From Helicobacter cynogastricus (GTDB lineage: Bacteria > Campylobacterota > Campylobacteria > Campylobacterales > Helicobacteraceae): DNA of 55,979 nucleotides. The notes under the pieces were generated by a model. It was not told the origin of the DNA and ran no database searches. It worked only from the letters and a program-made list of their open reading frames with translations. The stretch covers positions 195,653 to 251,631 of the forward strand of contig NZ_FZMQ01000011.1 in assembly GCF_900197855.1 (NCBI RefSeq). Reading direction: 5' to 3'. Positions 1 to 10,062 of the stretch are shown here, in pieces. A program made the position numbers and the translations under genes. The first letter of the stretch is position 1; each line of letters starts with the position of its first letter.

Positions 1-3
1 TGA

Positions 4-186
4 TCATTTCTTTTTAAAGAGGTGATCAAATAAGCTAAGAGGGACTTCGCGCATGCTTTGTCCACACTTGGGACAAGTGTCGCCCATTTGCGCTAAGTCC
101 GCTCCACTCAAGCAATCACTCTTGAAGCGCACAATTCTAGAATACCCACAAGAGCACACAAGTTTATAAGGTTTAGGAGGTAACAT
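4..186 (-). CDS. small zinc-ribbon protein
   Basis: A 60-residue protein with a CxC pair near residue 12 and a CPKCG knuckle near residue 39, together a likely four-cysteine zinc ribbon; the C-terminus is basic. The open frame extends to a TTG at 192, but that codon abuts the ribosome binding site. The ATG at 186 lies 6 nt after AGAGAGG and is preferred. It is divergent from the complex I operon. I recognise no named family beyond the zinc-ribbon pattern; nucleic-acid binding or a small accessory role is possible but not shown. Confidence 0.6.
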   Translation of the reverse strand: MLPPKPYKLVCSCGYSRIVRFKSDCLSGADLAQMGDTCPKCGQSMREVPLSLFDHLFKKK

Positions 187-246
187 AGCCAACCTCTCTT
201 AAAGCTTGTAGCAGGTTTTCATATATTTCCTTTCACAAAGCGCAGC

Positions 247-252
247 ATTGTA
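247..252 (-). promoter_or_regulatory. -10 box for the zinc-ribbon gene
   Basis: TACAAT on the minus strand, about 60 nt upstream of the chosen start. The 206-bp gap between this gene and nuoA holds no other gene I can support. It does contain a 7-codon mini-ORF (minus strand, 222 to 199) behind AAGGAA. Confidence 0.4.
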
Positions 253-398
253 ACACATTTCGCCTTGCAGAATCTGCATTAAAAACCAAATGCGGAGGTT
301 TATGTTTGAGTTTATTTTGTCAGCTCAATAACTCCGACATCTTGCCAAAAGTTAGAATTAATCAAATTATGCTTTAATACTCCGTTAATATCGTCAGA

Positions 399-803
399 AT
401 GGAGCTAGTGGTGGGAGTCAGTGGCGTTGCATCACATCCTTACTTTGGGGTGTTTGTCTTATTGGTCTTTAGTTTCCTAGTTTTTAATTGGACCTTGCGC
501 ATACAGCGATTCATTAGCCGTAAGTTGGCGCGCAAGCAAAATGAAAAACTCAAGCTTGCCGCCTATGAGTGTGGACCACTCGCCCTAAAGCAACAAAACC
601 GCGTGAGCCATCAATTCTATGTGATGGCGGTGCTTTTTATTCTCTTTGATGTGGAGATTGTCTTTATGTTCCCTTGGGCTTTGGATTTTAAAGAATTGGG
701 CTTTTTTGGCTTTTTTGAGATGCTAAGTTTTATTGGCTTGCTTGTGGTAGGCTTTGTGTATGCCCTAAAGAAAGGAGCGTTAGAATGGCACAGCATGCAG
801 TGA
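399..803 (+). CDS. nuoA: NADH-quinone oxidoreductase subunit A (NuoA)
   Basis: Membrane subunit of complex I, first gene of a nuoA-to-nuoN operon. The 134 residues hold three hydrophobic segments (about 15-37, 73-92, 104-122). The conserved YECG loop (56-59) and DVEIVF segment (84-89) are the NuoA hallmarks. No good Shine-Dalgarno precedes the ATG at 399, so the start is uncertain, though it gives the usual family length. The end overlaps nuoB by 19 nt, which implies coupled translation. The 5' gap carries no promoter I can call with confidence. Confidence 0.93.
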   Translation: MELVVGVSGVASHPYFGVFVLLVFSFLVFNWTLRIQRFISRKLARKQNEKLKLAAYECGPLALKQQNRVSHQFYVMAVLFILFDVEIVFMFPWALDFKELGFFGFFEMLSFIGLLVVGFVYALKKGALEWHSMQ

Positions 804-1294
804 GTTATTTAAAAAATGGGGGGTTACCCATCGCCTTGACGACTTTAGATCGCTTGCTAAATTGGGGGCGTAGCAATTCGCTATGGCCTTTGACTTATGG
901 CTTGGCGTGCTGTGCGATTGAGATGATGGCAACGGGGGGCTCGCGCTTTGACTTTGATCGCTTTGGCACGATCTTTAGGGCATCGCCCAGACAATCGGAT
1001 GTGATGATCATCGCGGGCACTCTCACCAAAAAGCACGCCGAATTTACCCGCCGTCTTTACGACCAAATGCCTGAACCTAAATGGGTGATCTCGATGGGCT
1101 CGTGTGCGAACACGGGAGGGATGTTTAACACTTACGCCACCGTGCAGGGCGTGGATAGAGTGATCCCTGTAGATATTTACCTGCCCGGGTGCGCGCCCCG
1201 CCCTGAGACCCTGCAATACGCCTTAATGGTGTTGCAAGATAAAATCCGCCGCCAAAAGGCATTGCCTGAAAACAACCCCAAACGCTTGATCTAA
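785..1294 (+). CDS. nuoB: NADH-quinone oxidoreductase subunit B (NuoB)
   Basis: Peripheral-arm subunit carrying iron-sulfur cluster N2, the last electron carrier before quinone. The 169 residues show the tandem cysteines C42-C43 in [11 protein letters not shown]107 in GSCANTGG and C136 in PGCAPRPE, a complete [4Fe-4S] ligand set. AAAGGAG precedes the ATG, and the gene overlaps nuoA by 19 nt. Family length and order are as expected. Confidence 0.97.
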   Translation: MAQHAVSYLKNGGLPIALTTLDRLLNWGRSNSLWPLTYGLACCAIEMMATGGSRFDFDRFGTIFRASPRQSDVMIIAGTLTKKHAEFTRRLYDQMPEPKWVISMGSCANTGGMFNTYATVQGVDRVIPVDIYLPGCAPRPETLQYALMVLQDKIRRQKALPENNPKRLI

Positions 1295-1304
1295 AGGCTT
1301 AACT

Positions 1305-2102
1305 ATGGTTAGAAAACAACGCCCTAACGCCAATGTCCAAAAGCAAGTCCACTACTCCGATCGTTTCTATGTCGTCCCCCCCACGCCCAAAACCCCCATT
1401 GTGGGCTCGCCCTATGAGGTGATTTTTAACCACATCAGCTATCACCACAAGGTGCTAGAAAGTTTTATTGAGCTAGGCAACGCGGTCTTTGTCATCGAGG
1501 TTAGCGAGGTGGCACAAGTGGCTGAAAGGTTAAAGAATTTGGGCTATGAGAGCTTAAGCGAGATGAGCGCGATCGACTTTTTAGAAAAGCGCGGGGAGTT
1601 TGAGCTGTTTTACCAATTTTTATCCTATTTGCCCGGATATGCCAATAAACGGCGCGTGCGCTTAAAAGCCGTCCTTAAAAAAGGAGAAACCCCCCCCACT
1701 TTAAGCCACTTATACCGCTCGGCTCTGTGGAGCGAGAGGGAGGCTTATGACATGTTTGGCATTGTCTTTGAGGGGCACACGCACTTAAAGCGCATTTTAA
1801 TGCCCGATGATTGGGTAGGCCACCCGCTATTAAAATCCTATCCGCTTAAAGGCGATGAGCACGCTGCGTGGTATGAGGTGGATAAGATTTTTGGCAAAGA
1901 GTATCGAGAGATTATAGGACCAGAACAAAGAGATAGCGCGCGGGTGGATGAAAAGGACACCTTTAATTTCTCTAAAGTGGGGCATGAGCAGGCTAAAGGC
2001 TTGCCCTTAGAGGACAAGGCGGGCAAATACAGCTTTGAAAAATCCCTTTTTGTCAAGGATTTACACAGCCAAGAGCCCACAGAGCTAAAGGAGCGCCCTT
2101 AA
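1305..2102 (+). CDS. nuoC: NADH-quinone oxidoreductase subunit C (NuoC)
   Basis: The 30-kDa peripheral-arm subunit, 265 residues. The signature SEREAYDMFGI is followed by HLKRILMPDDW and the SYPLKGDE segment. Beyond the core lies a charged tail of about 60 residues rich in E, K and D, typical of epsilonproteobacterial forms. It is separate from nuoD, not fused as in some enterobacteria. The stop is immediately followed by the nuoD ATG, so the two are probably translationally coupled. Confidence 0.95.
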   Translation: MVRKQRPNANVQKQVHYSDRFYVVPPTPKTPIVGSPYEVIFNHISYHHKVLESFIELGNAVFVIEVSEVAQVAERLKNLGYESLSEMSAIDFLEKRGEFELFYQFLSYLPGYANKRRVRLKAVLKKGETPPTLSHLYRSALWSEREAYDMFGIVFEGHTHLKRILMPDDWVGHPLLKSYPLKGDEHAAWYEVDKIFGKEYREIIGPEQRDSARVDEKDTFNFSKVGHEQAKGLPLEDKAGKYSFEKSLFVKDLHSQEPTELKERP

Positions 2103-3332
2103 ATGGCACAAATCTTTACCAAACTCAAACCGCAATTTGAAAATGTCCTCTTTGAGCGCGATGATAAACAAATGGTGATTAACTTTGGTCCCCAGCACCC
2201 CTCTTCGCATGGGCAGCTGCGCTTGATCTTAGAGCTCGAGGGCGAGAAAATCACCAAAGCCACGCCAGAGATTGGCTACTTGCATCGGGGCTGTGAAAAG
2301 CTGGGCGAGAACATGACTTACAATGAATACATGCCCACCACTGATAGGCTGGATTACACCTCTTCGACCAGCAATAACTACGCCTTCGCCCGCGCGGTAG
2401 AAACTTTATTAGGCGTGCAAATTCCTAGGCGCGCGCAGGTGATTCGCACCTTGCTTTTAGAATTAAACCGCGTGATCTCCCATGTGTTTTTCTTGAGCGT
2501 GCATGCTCTGGATGTGGGGGCAATGTCGGTATTTTTGTATTGCTTTAAAACCCGCGAGTATGGGCTGGACTTGATGGAGGATTATTGCGGGGCAAGGCTC
2601 ACGCATAACGCCATTCGAATCGGGGGCGTACCCTTAGATTTGCCTCCTAATTGGCTAGAGGGGCTAAAAGCTTTCATTAAAGAAGTAAGAGAGATGCATA
2701 AGCTCATTAGCGGACTGCTTGATAGCAATCGCATTTGGAAAGCCCGCCTAGAGAATGTGGGCACGATCACAAAGGAGCAAGCCAAATCGTGGGGGGCAAG
2801 TGGGATCATGCTAAGAGGCACGGGGATTGCCTATGATGTGCGTAAAGAAGAGCCCTATGAGCTCTACCCCGAGCTAGACTTTGATATTCCTGTGGGCAAC
2901 AATGGGGATAGTTACGATCGCTACCAACTCTACATGCTAGAAATCTTGGAGTCTTTACGCATTTTAGAGCAATTAATCCCCATGCACGCCCCCACAGACC
3001 CTAGCATTATGGCGCACGCCCCGCAGTATTTTAGCGCGCCCAAAGAGGACATTATGACTCAAAACTACGCCTTAATGCAACACTTCGTGCTGGTAACTCA
3101 AGGCATGCGCCCCCCACAAGGTGAGGTGTATGCTCCCACCGAGTCGCCTAAGGGCGAGTTGGGCTTTTTTATCCACTCAGAGGGCGAGCCCTACCCTTAT
3201 CGCTTAAAAATCCGTGCGCCTAGCTTTTTTCATATAGGCTCTATGCAAGATATTTTAGTGGGGCAGTATTTGGCTGATGCGGTTACTATCATTGGCTCGA
3301 GCAATGCGGTGTTTGGGGAGGTGGATCGATGA
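2103..3332 (+). CDS. nuoD: NADH-quinone oxidoreductase subunit D (NuoD)
   Basis: The 49-kDa subunit, which forms the quinone site with NuoB. The 409 residues contain [11 protein letters not shown] (28-38), the HRG(C/T)EKLGE segment and the C-terminal [18 protein letters not shown] of the hydrogenase-large-subunit-like fold. The length is complete. The stop overlaps the next start in an ATGA arrangement. Confidence 0.97.
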   Translation: MAQIFTKLKPQFENVLFERDDKQMVINFGPQHPSSHGQLRLILELEGEKITKATPEIGYLHRGCEKLGENMTYNEYMPTTDRLDYTSSTSNNYAFARAVETLLGVQIPRRAQVIRTLLLELNRVISHVFFLSVHALDVGAMSVFLYCFKTREYGLDLMEDYCGARLTHNAIRIGGVPLDLPPNWLEGLKAFIKEVREMHKLISGLLDSNRIWKARLENVGTITKEQAKSWGASGIMLRGTGIAYDVRKEEPYELYPELDFDIPVGNNGDSYDRYQLYMLEILESLRILEQLIPMHAPTDPSIMAHAPQYFSAPKEDIMTQNYALMQHFVLVTQGMRPPQGEVYAPTESPKGELGFFIHSEGEPYPYRLKIRAPSFFHIGSMQDILVGQYLADAVTIIGSSNAVFGEVDR

Positions 3333-3583
3333 AGCGTTTTGATTTAAGGCACTTAAGAGATGAGCCAAATAGCGCGGTGATCGCGCGCATGCGGGCGATT
3401 TTAGATGAAAGCGTTAGCCCCGGGGAGGTGGTGATTTTTATGTTTGAAGTGGTGGATTTTGACATTGTGGAGCAGAGCGCAGAGGCGATCAGGGATCGGG
3501 GGGATGTGTTGATGAACTCTTTGCGTTTTAATCGGGTGGATTGGACTTTAGTGGTAAAAAGGGCTGATGCATGCCAAGCATAG
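3329..3583 (+). CDS. short NuoE-like complex I accessory protein (HP1264-type)
   Basis: An 84-residue protein at the nuoE position. It resembles the small protein I recall as HP1264 in H. pylori, including the [18 protein letters not shown] ending. It lacks the four cysteines of a true NuoE [2Fe-2S] domain; the only cysteine is near the end. Known: Helicobacter and Campylobacter complex I lacks standard NuoE/NuoF and probably does not use NADH directly. Here it runs straight into nuoG with a 13-nt overlap, and no NuoF-like (HP1265-type) gene follows. Overlapping ATGA coupling to nuoD. Confidence 0.8.
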   Translation: MKRFDLRHLRDEPNSAVIARMRAILDESVSPGEVVIFMFEVVDFDIVEQSAEAIRDRGDVLMNSLRFNRVDWTLVVKRADACQA

Positions 3584-6003
3584 AAATTGATGGGCAAAAG
3601 GTAGAGTTTAGCGAGGGGCAGACCATTTTAGAGGCAGCGCGTAGCGCTGGCGTTTATATTCCGGCCATTTGCTATTTGAGCGGGTGCGCGCCCACGGTGG
3701 CGTGTAAAATGTGTATGGTGGAGGTGGAGGGCAAAAGGGTTTATGCCTGCAACACCAAACCAAAGGCTTGTAGCAAGGTAGAAACCAACACCCCCGCCCT
3801 CATTGCAGAACGGCAGATGATCATGCAAACCTATGATGTCAATCACCCCTTAGAGTGCGGGGTGTGCGATAAAAGCGGGGAGTGTGAATTGCAAGACATG
3901 ACCCATCGAACTTTAGTCGATCGCCAACCCTTTAGTGTACGCGACAATCTAAAGCCCTTTGCCTTTTGGGCGCAAGCCTCCTATGACCCAAACTTATGTA
4001 TCATGTGTGAACGCTGCGTTACTACTTGTAGCGACAATATCGGGGATAGTAATTTAAAGGCGAGCAAAGCCAATTTACATGCTCCGGATAAATGCAAGGC
4101 AGACATGCCCAAAGACCCCTTTAGTGTGTGGAGTCGCAAACAAAAGGGCATGATCGCCTTTGTGGGCTCCACCCCTTGCTATGATTGCGGGGAGTGCATT
4201 GCTGTGTGCCCTGTGGGCGCGATTGTCTATAAGGACTTTAGCTACAAGGCAAACGCGTGGGAGCTCAAACACATCGACTCGACTTGCATGCATTGTGCAG
4301 CCGGGTGTTTGCTGGATTATCAAGTGCGCCACTTTGACACGCTAGGCGAGCAACAAAGAATCTTTAGAGTGGGCAATGACTTTTATCACAACCCCATTTG
4401 TGGGGCGGGGCGTTTTGCCTTTGATCTGCACGCCTCTAGGCAGGGGAGCACAAACATAGAGCAAGCGGTGCAAAAGTTAAAAGAAGCTAAGGCGGTGTAT
4501 ATCGGGGGAGATACTAGCAATGAAGAAGCTTACTTGGTGGAGCAAATGCGCCAATCTTGTGGCTTTAGCCTGCATAATGACAAACTTTACGCCTTCCAAG
4601 AGTTTTTAGGTGTCTTTAACCCTAAATGGCACGATTTGGCCGATTTAAAAAAATCTAGCTGTGTGCTAAGTCTAGGATCGCGCCTTAAAAATGAAAACCC
4701 CTTACTCAAATACGCTCTAGCCAATGCGCTCAAAGTGAATAAGGGCACAAGTTTGATTTACGCCCACCCGCTAGAAGATAGTGCGCTGGAGAAAATATGC
4801 CGTAGCGTGGTGCCTGTGTGCCACGCAGTAGGGGCTGAGGAGATCATCTTAGGGGCGTTTTTAATGGCTTTAGGGATTGATAGCCCGAGTTTGCAGAGTT
4901 TAAAAAATAGTCAAATCACTCAAGAGCCCGAGCCCAAGCTAGAGCCTATCCAAGAAGCTCCTCAAACAAGCCAAGAGCGAGCCCTTATAGAAGATGAAGA
5001 GCATGCCTGTGGCATAGAGGAAGCTGAAACCAAGCCCGAGTCAAAACCCCCTGTCTATGCTATGCTAGAAAGTGCCAAACTAGACAGCCCCACTTATGAG
5101 AAAATCAAAGCCCTCATTGAAAAAGCCCCCAGTGTGGCTCTTCTAATCGGTCCAGAGATTTACACCCACCCCAAAGCTAAAAATATCGCTTTAATGCTGC
5201 AAGAGGCAAGCAGCTTAGAGAAATTAAAAATCTTTTTGATCCCCCCAAGTGCGAATGCTTTAGGCATTGTCTCCATTTGCCAGCTTGAAAAAGACAACAA
5301 GGCTAGCCCTAGTGTGGGCGTGCGCGCTAAAGGGGATTTTGTGCTAGATAGCGATTGTGTGGATATAAATGGAGTGGCACAAAATGCGGTGGATTTTATT
5401 TTGCCAAGTTTCAATCAAGTAGAGGCGACCATGACAAACCTAGAGGGACGGCTCTTGCCCCTGCGCCCGGCTTTAGCCTATGAGGGGCTAGATTTAGCCG
5501 ACATCGCCCAACACTTTGGATTGTATGGGGAGAGCCTCATTGAATACACCCATCTATTACCCCAAGAAAAGGGCTTTTTACCCATTAACTACGATGATTT
5601 GACGAACTTTTACGCCAATGACAAGAGCAACCACAGGGGTTATAAACTCCAAAATACCCCTAGCCAAAGCAAAGAGGCTAGCCAACCCATCAGCCCGCTT
5701 GAGAGCGTGCTCGAGTTTAACGCCTACTTGCAATTTGCCGAAACACAATTTAACACCCACACGCTCAAGAGCCAAAACCTGCAACTCAAAGAGGGCATTT
5801 ATACCTCTAAGGAATATTTAGAGAGTTTGGGGCTAGAAGAGGGCGCGCTCATTAGTCTTAGCAAAGAGGGGCGCACACTCAAGGGCAAAATTTACATCGA
5901 TCACAGCCTAAAAAAGGGCGTGTTTATGGTAAGCCCTAGCCTCGATCAAGCGCAAGTCTTTACCAGCAGCCCCTTTGAAAGCTTAGAGTGGGAGCGCGCA
6001 TGA
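3571..6003 (+). CDS. nuoG: NADH-quinone oxidoreductase subunit G (NuoG)
   Basis: Large peripheral-arm iron-sulfur subunit, 810 residues. In order: a ferredoxin-like [2Fe-2S] domain (C34, C45, C48, C60); a His-Cys3 [4Fe-4S] site (H92, C96, C99, C105); two four-Cys motifs (C143/146/149/153 and C203/206/209/213); and a CMHCAAGC motif (239-246) opening the molybdopterin-oxidoreductase-like region. Residues about 450-493 are a Pro/Glu-rich linker that looks disordered. The C-terminal half is divergent, as in other epsilonproteobacteria. Overlaps the preceding gene by 13 nt. Confidence 0.95.
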   Translation: MPSIEIDGQKVEFSEGQTILEAARSAGVYIPAICYLSGCAPTVACKMCMVEVEGKRVYACNTKPKACSKVETNTPALIAERQMIMQTYDVNHPLECGVCDKSGECELQDMTHRTLVDRQPFSVRDNLKPFAFWAQASYDPNLCIMCERCVTTCSDNIGDSNLKASKANLHAPDKCKADMPKDPFSVWSRKQKGMIAFVGSTPCYDCGECIAVCPVGAIVYKDFSYKANAWELKHIDSTCMHCAAGCLLDYQVRHFDTLGEQQRIFRVGNDFYHNPICGAGRFAFDLHASRQGSTNIEQAVQKLKEAKAVYIGGDTSNEEAYLVEQMRQSCGFSLHNDKLYAFQEFLGVFNPKWHDLADLKKSSCVLSLGSRLKNENPLLKYALANALKVNKGTSLIYAHPLEDSALEKICRSVVPVCHAVGAEEIILGAFLMALGIDSPSLQSLKNSQITQEPEPKLEPIQEAPQTSQERALIEDEEHACGIEEAETKPESKPPVYAMLESAKLDSPTYEKIKALIEKAPSVALLIGPEIYTHPKAKNIALMLQEASSLEKLKIFLIPPSANALGIVSICQLEKDNKASPSVGVRAKGDFVLDSDCVDINGVAQNAVDFILPSFNQVEATMTNLEGRLLPLRPALAYEGLDLADIAQHFGLYGESLIEYTHLLPQEKGFLPINYDDLTNFYANDKSNHRGYKLQNTPSQSKEASQPISPLESVLEFNAYLQFAETQFNTHTLKSQNLQLKEGIYTSKEYLESLGLEEGALISLSKEGRTLKGKIYIDHSLKKGVFMVSPSLDQAQVFTSSPFESLEWERA

Positions 6004-6989
6004 GTGCTGAGATCATAGAAACCTTAATTAAAATCTTAGTGGTGGTTTTAGTTTTTGCTGGGCTTGGGGCGTTTGGGACTTATTTAGAGCGCAAGGTGTT
6101 AGCCTATTTTCAGCGCCGATTAGGTCCGACCTATGTGGGTCCTTTTGGACTCTTGCAAGTGATCGCTGATGCGATCAAGCTTTTCACTAAAGAGGACATC
6201 ATCCCTCAGAATGCGAACCGCTTGATTTTCTCCATTGCCCCCGTGATCGCGATGGTGAGCGCGTTTGTGAGCATGGCACCCATTCCCTTTTTTGGAGATT
6301 TTGCTATTTTTGGGCACACCATCAAGCCCATCATCTCAGACATCAATGTCGGCTTGTTATTCTTCCTGGCAGTGGGTTCAGCGAGCATTTACGCCCCCCT
6401 TTTAGCTGGGTTAGCCTCTAATAGCAAATACTCGCTCATTGGGGCGGCGCGCGCGACCATACAGCTACTAAGCTTTGAAGTGGTGAGCACCTTAACGATC
6501 TTAGCCCCGATCATGGTGGTAGGCTCTCTGTCCTTAGTGGAAATCAACCACTACCAAGAGGGCGGGATGTTGCACTGGCTCGTGTTTAAACAGCCCCTAG
6601 CCTTCTTTTTATTCTTGATCTCTAGTTATGCTGAGCTTAACCGCACCCCCTTTGACCTCTTAGAGCATGAAGCCGAGATTGTCGCCGGGTTTTGCACGGA
6701 GTATAGCGGGCTTAGATGGGGGATGTTTTTCTTAGCCGAATACGCCCACTTGTTCGCCTTCTGCTTTGTGATCTCTTTGATTTTCTTTGGGGGTTACAAT
6801 GCGTGGGGCTTTATTCCCGGAGGAATTGCCATTTTAATTAAGGTCTGTTTCTTTGTGTTCTTGTCCATGTGGGCGCGCGCGACCTTCCCCCATGTGCGCC
6901 CCGATCAGCTCATGCGCATGTGCTGGAAGATCATGTTGCCCTTAGCCCTACTCAATATCCTAGTTACTGGGCTTATCATTTTACTTTAG
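6000..6989 (+). CDS. nuoH: NADH-quinone oxidoreductase subunit H (NuoH)
   Basis: Membrane subunit joining the quinone site to the proton-pumping arm, 329 residues with about eight membrane segments. Conserved features include [20 protein letters not shown] near the N-terminus, the [20 protein letters not shown] loop and [15 protein letters not shown]. The frame opens at a GTG at 5988. I choose the ATG at 6000 because it overlaps the nuoG stop as ATGA and follows GGGAG. Confidence 0.95.
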   Translation: MSAEIIETLIKILVVVLVFAGLGAFGTYLERKVLAYFQRRLGPTYVGPFGLLQVIADAIKLFTKEDIIPQNANRLIFSIAPVIAMVSAFVSMAPIPFFGDFAIFGHTIKPIISDINVGLLFFLAVGSASIYAPLLAGLASNSKYSLIGAARATIQLLSFEVVSTLTILAPIMVVGSLSLVEINHYQEGGMLHWLVFKQPLAFFLFLISSYAELNRTPFDLLEHEAEIVAGFCTEYSGLRWGMFFLAEYAHLFAFCFVISLIFFGGYNAWGFIPGGIAILIKVCFFVFLSMWARATFPHVRPDQLMRMCWKIMLPLALLNILVTGLIILL

Positions 6990-6997
6990 GAGGCACA

Positions 6998-7633
6998 ATG
7001 GGAAAACAAAATTACAAATGGTTAGACCCAAGCAAGCCTAGCAGTGGGGCTAGCAAATTCTTAGACACGCTCAAAACCAGCTTTGGATTGGAGTTGTTTA
7101 AGGGTTTGGGACTCACCATTAAAGAGTTTTTTAGCAAAGAGGTTACCATTCATTATCCTATGGAGGTCTTGCCCCTAAGCCCACGTTATCGCGCCGTGCA
7201 CCACCTCCAAAGGCTTTTAGAATCCGGATCGGAGCGTTGCATTGGGTGCGGGCTGTGCGAAAAGATTTGCACGAGTAATTGCATCCGCATCATCACCCAC
7301 AAGGGCGAGGATGAGCGTAAATATATAGATAGCTACACCATCAATTTAGGGCGTTGCATTTACTGCGGGCTGTGCGCGGAGGTGTGCCCCGAGCTTGCCA
7401 TTGTGATGGGGCAACGCTTTGAAAATAGCAGCGTGCAACGCTCCCAGTTTGGAGGCAAGGCAGAGTTTCTAACCGACATACAAAGCGCAAAAGATCATAG
7501 CCATGTCGAGTTTGCCGGCTTTGGTGCGCCCAGTGTCAATGCCAGCCAAAGACTACAAAAAACTCCACTAGATTATGCCAATACAGAGGAACACTCCCAA
7601 GAAGTGCAAGCAAACAAGGACTCTCATGTTTGA
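6998..7633 (+). CDS. nuoI: NADH-quinone oxidoreductase subunit I (NuoI)
   Basis: Ferredoxin-like subunit carrying two [4Fe-4S] clusters (N6a/N6b), 211 residues. The motifs are C81/C84/C87/C91 and C120/C123/C126/C130. The C-terminal 70 residues are a hydrophilic extension seen in Helicobacter NuoI. The open frame runs upstream to 6869 through nuoH. The ATG at 6998 has a perfect AGGAGG at 6988-6993 and is the real start. Overlaps nuoJ by 8 nt. Confidence 0.96.
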   Translation: MGKQNYKWLDPSKPSSGASKFLDTLKTSFGLELFKGLGLTIKEFFSKEVTIHYPMEVLPLSPRYRAVHHLQRLLESGSERCIGCGLCEKICTSNCIRIITHKGEDERKYIDSYTINLGRCIYCGLCAEVCPELAIVMGQRFENSSVQRSQFGGKAEFLTDIQSAKDHSHVEFAGFGAPSVNASQRLQKTPLDYANTEEHSQEVQANKDSHV

Positions 7634-8150
7634 TACCCTTGCCTTTTACTTTTTCGCTACTTTAACTTTGGGTATGGCTCTAGTCGTTGTAACCACTACT
7701 AATATTTTATACGCAATGAGCGCGTTAGCTACTAGCATGGTGTTTGTCTCCGCTTTCTTTTTTCTCTTGAATGCAGAGTTTCTAGGCGTGGTGCAAATTT
7801 TGGTCTATGTGGGCGCGGTGGTGGTGATGTATGCCTTTGGGATGATGTTTTTTAACGCCTCTGAGGATGTGGTAGAAAGAGCGCATGCGCCTAAGTTGGT
7901 GGTAGTTTTAGCTGGTTTAATTGCGCTTGTTTTAGTGCTGATCTTGGGCGCGCCCTTTATCTCTGAGTATGCCCATAATCTACAAGAGAGTTTAACCCCG
8001 GATTTGATTTCATCAAACACCAAATTGATCGGTTTTACGCTTTTCACTAAATACCTTGTGGCTTTTGAGGTAGGGGCACTTTTGCTCTTAGTAGCCCTAG
8101 TGGGAGCTATTACAGGCGCGCTCAAGAAAAGCCATAAGAAGGAATGTTGA
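7626..8150 (+). CDS. nuoJ: NADH-quinone oxidoreductase subunit J (NuoJ)
   Basis: Membrane-arm subunit, 174 residues and five predicted helices. It has the NuoJ pattern of [18 protein letters not shown] in the third helix and a C-terminal [15 protein letters not shown] helix. The frame opens at 7575, but the ATG at 7626 starts exactly at the hydrophobic domain and overlaps the nuoI stop, so it is preferred. Its end overlaps the nuoK start by one base. Confidence 0.94.
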   Translation: MFDTLAFYFFATLTLGMALVVVTTTNILYAMSALATSMVFVSAFFFLLNAEFLGVVQILVYVGAVVVMYAFGMMFFNASEDVVERAHAPKLVVVLAGLIALVLVLILGAPFISEYAHNLQESLTPDLISSNTKLIGFTLFTKYLVAFEVGALLLLVALVGAITGALKKSHKKEC

Positions 8151-8452
8151 TGATTACCCTTGCTCATTATTTAGTCTTTGCCTCTTTACTCTTTTGTATC
8201 GGCCTTTTTGGCATGCTTAGACGCAAGAATGTGTTGATGCTCTTTTTTTCTACGGAAATCATGCTCAATGCGATCAATGTTGCTTTTGTAGCTATTGCCC
8301 ATACTTTAAAAAACATTGATGGGCAGATTTTCGCGCTTTTTATGATCGCAGTAGCGGCTTCTGAAGTGGCTGTAGGACTAGGTCTTGTAATTTTGTGGTA
8401 CAAAAAATACAAAACCTTAGACATCGACACTCTAGCTCGCATGAAAGGTTAA
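8150..8452 (+). CDS. nuoK: NADH-quinone oxidoreductase subunit K (NuoK)
   Basis: Small membrane subunit of exactly 100 residues, the family length, with three helices. It has the conserved FFSTEIMLNAINVAF segment, with the membrane glutamate needed for proton translocation, and AASEVAVGLGLVILW. An ATG at 8144 is in frame but sits directly on AAGGA. The ATG at 8150 has 6-nt spacing and forms a TGATG stop/start with nuoJ. Confidence 0.95.
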   Translation: MITLAHYLVFASLLFCIGLFGMLRRKNVLMLFFSTEIMLNAINVAFVAIAHTLKNIDGQIFALFMIAVAASEVAVGLGLVILWYKKYKTLDIDTLARMKG

Positions 8453-8454
8453 GC

Positions 8455-10062
8455 ATGGAAGCTGGCATGTGCGCGTCTATTGCGCTAAAGGCGGTGTTAT
8501 TTCTGCCTCTTTTGGGGGCTCTTTATGCAGGTTTATGGGGGACGAGCCCAAAGAGTTTGCATGTGGGGGTTATTAATTCGACTCTCTTAGGATTGGCGTT
8601 TTTGGGAGCTTTATATCTCTTAAATTTGAGCCTGCATGGACAACGAATCGAAGCCACGCTTTTTGAATGGATGACCTTGGGGGGCTTTAGTGTGGGCTTT
8701 TCTTTTGGGGTCGATCCCATCAGCACAGTGATGATTGTGGTCGTTACACTCGTGTCTTTCTTGGTGCATGTTTATTCGATCGGTTACATGCACGAGGATA
8801 AGGGCTATAACCGCTATTTTAGCTACCTCTCTGGCTTTGTCTTTTCTATGCTTATCTTGGTGCTGAGTGATAATTTCTTGGGGCTGTTTGTGGGCTGGGA
8901 GGGCGTGGGGCTTTGCTCTTATTTACTCATCGGGTTTTGGTATGAAAAGCAGAGTGCTAACAACGCCTCCATTGAAGCCTTTGTGATGAATCGCATCGCT
9001 GATTTGGGGATGCTCATGGGGATTTTGCTGGTGTATTGGACTTTTGGCTCGGTGCAATACTCGGTCGTCTTTGCCAACATTGCCAACACCGATCCCCATA
9101 TCCTCTTTTACATCGGGCTCTTGCTCTTTATAGGCGCGGTGGGTAAGAGCGCGCAATTCCCTTTGCACACTTGGCTAGCTAATGCGATGGAGGGCCCCAC
9201 ACCTGTATCTGCGCTCATCCACGCCGCGACTATGGTTACTGCTGGGGTGTATTTGGTGATTAGAGCACACCCCTTGTATAGCGCACTGCCTGAGCTAGGT
9301 TATGCTATCGCCTGCTTAGGGGCGTTTGTGGCGTTGTTTGGGGCAAGCATGGCGTTAGTGAATAAGGACTTAAAACGCATCGTGGCATATTCTACACTCT
9401 CACAATTAGGATATATGTTTGTGGGCGCGGGGCTTGGGGCTTACTGGATCGCGCTTTTCCATCTTTTCACCCATGCCTTTTTTAAAGCCCTGCTATTCTT
9501 GGGTGCGGGCAATGTCATGCACGCCATGCACGATGAATTGAATATCACTAAAATGGGCGCTCTATATAAACCTATGAAAACCACGGCGATTTTAATGGGG
9601 CTAGCCTCCTTAGCTCTGTGTGGGCTCTACCCCTTTGCCGGCTTTTTCTCTAAGGATAAAATCTTAGAAGTTGCCTTTGCTACGGGGCATCATGGGCTCT
9701 TTTTAGCCTTGCTTATTGGTGCGCTCTTTACGGCATTTTACAGCTTTAGGCTCTTAATGTTGGTGTTCTTTGCCCCCAAAGCGCACAACATCGAGCACCC
9801 CCACGAAGCCCCAAATTTTATGCTCTTAGCGATGTTGCCCTTAGCCATTTTAGCCGTAATTGCCGGGTTTTTTGAGCACAGCTTTTTTCATTTTGTCTCA
9901 AAGGCGATCAGCGTGCCCTCTTTTGCCGATTACCCCGTACCTAAAATGCTCTTGTTAGCCCTCACCACAATCGGGGTCTTGTTTTCTATTGCCTACGCCG
10001 TGCAAAAATATAAAAAGGCTTTGGCAACAAAGAGGGCGGGTTTTTCTACCGTCTGCTTTTAA
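8455..10062 (+). pseudogene. nuoL: NADH-quinone oxidoreductase subunit L (NuoL), frameshifted, main part
   Basis: Proton-pumping antiporter-like subunit. This part gives 535 residues with about 15 membrane helices, including GWEGVGLCSYLLIGFWYE and the MEGPTPVSALIHAATMVTAGVY core. The frame ends prematurely at 10062; the family is about 610 residues. The missing C-terminus follows in the -1 frame (10032-10310). Adding one base near 10030-10032 (ACAAAGAGG read as ACAAAAGAGG) restores a 618-residue NuoL. The start at 8455 follows the nuoK stop. Either a sequencing error or a genuine lesion in an otherwise intact operon. Confidence 0.9.

Noticed and set aside
881-1216. Antisense ORF inside nuoB
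   Set aside because: It is a shadow of a high-confidence gene, with no ribosome binding site or family match.
6869-6997. N-terminal extension of the nuoI frame through the end of nuoH
   Set aside because: The true start at 6998 has AGGAGG and begins at conserved NuoI sequence; the extension is nuoH coding sequence in another frame.
10030-10062. Programmed ribosomal frameshift in nuoL
   Set aside because: No slippery heptamer or upstream Shine-Dalgarno stimulator at ACAAAGAGG; a deletion or sequencing error is simpler.
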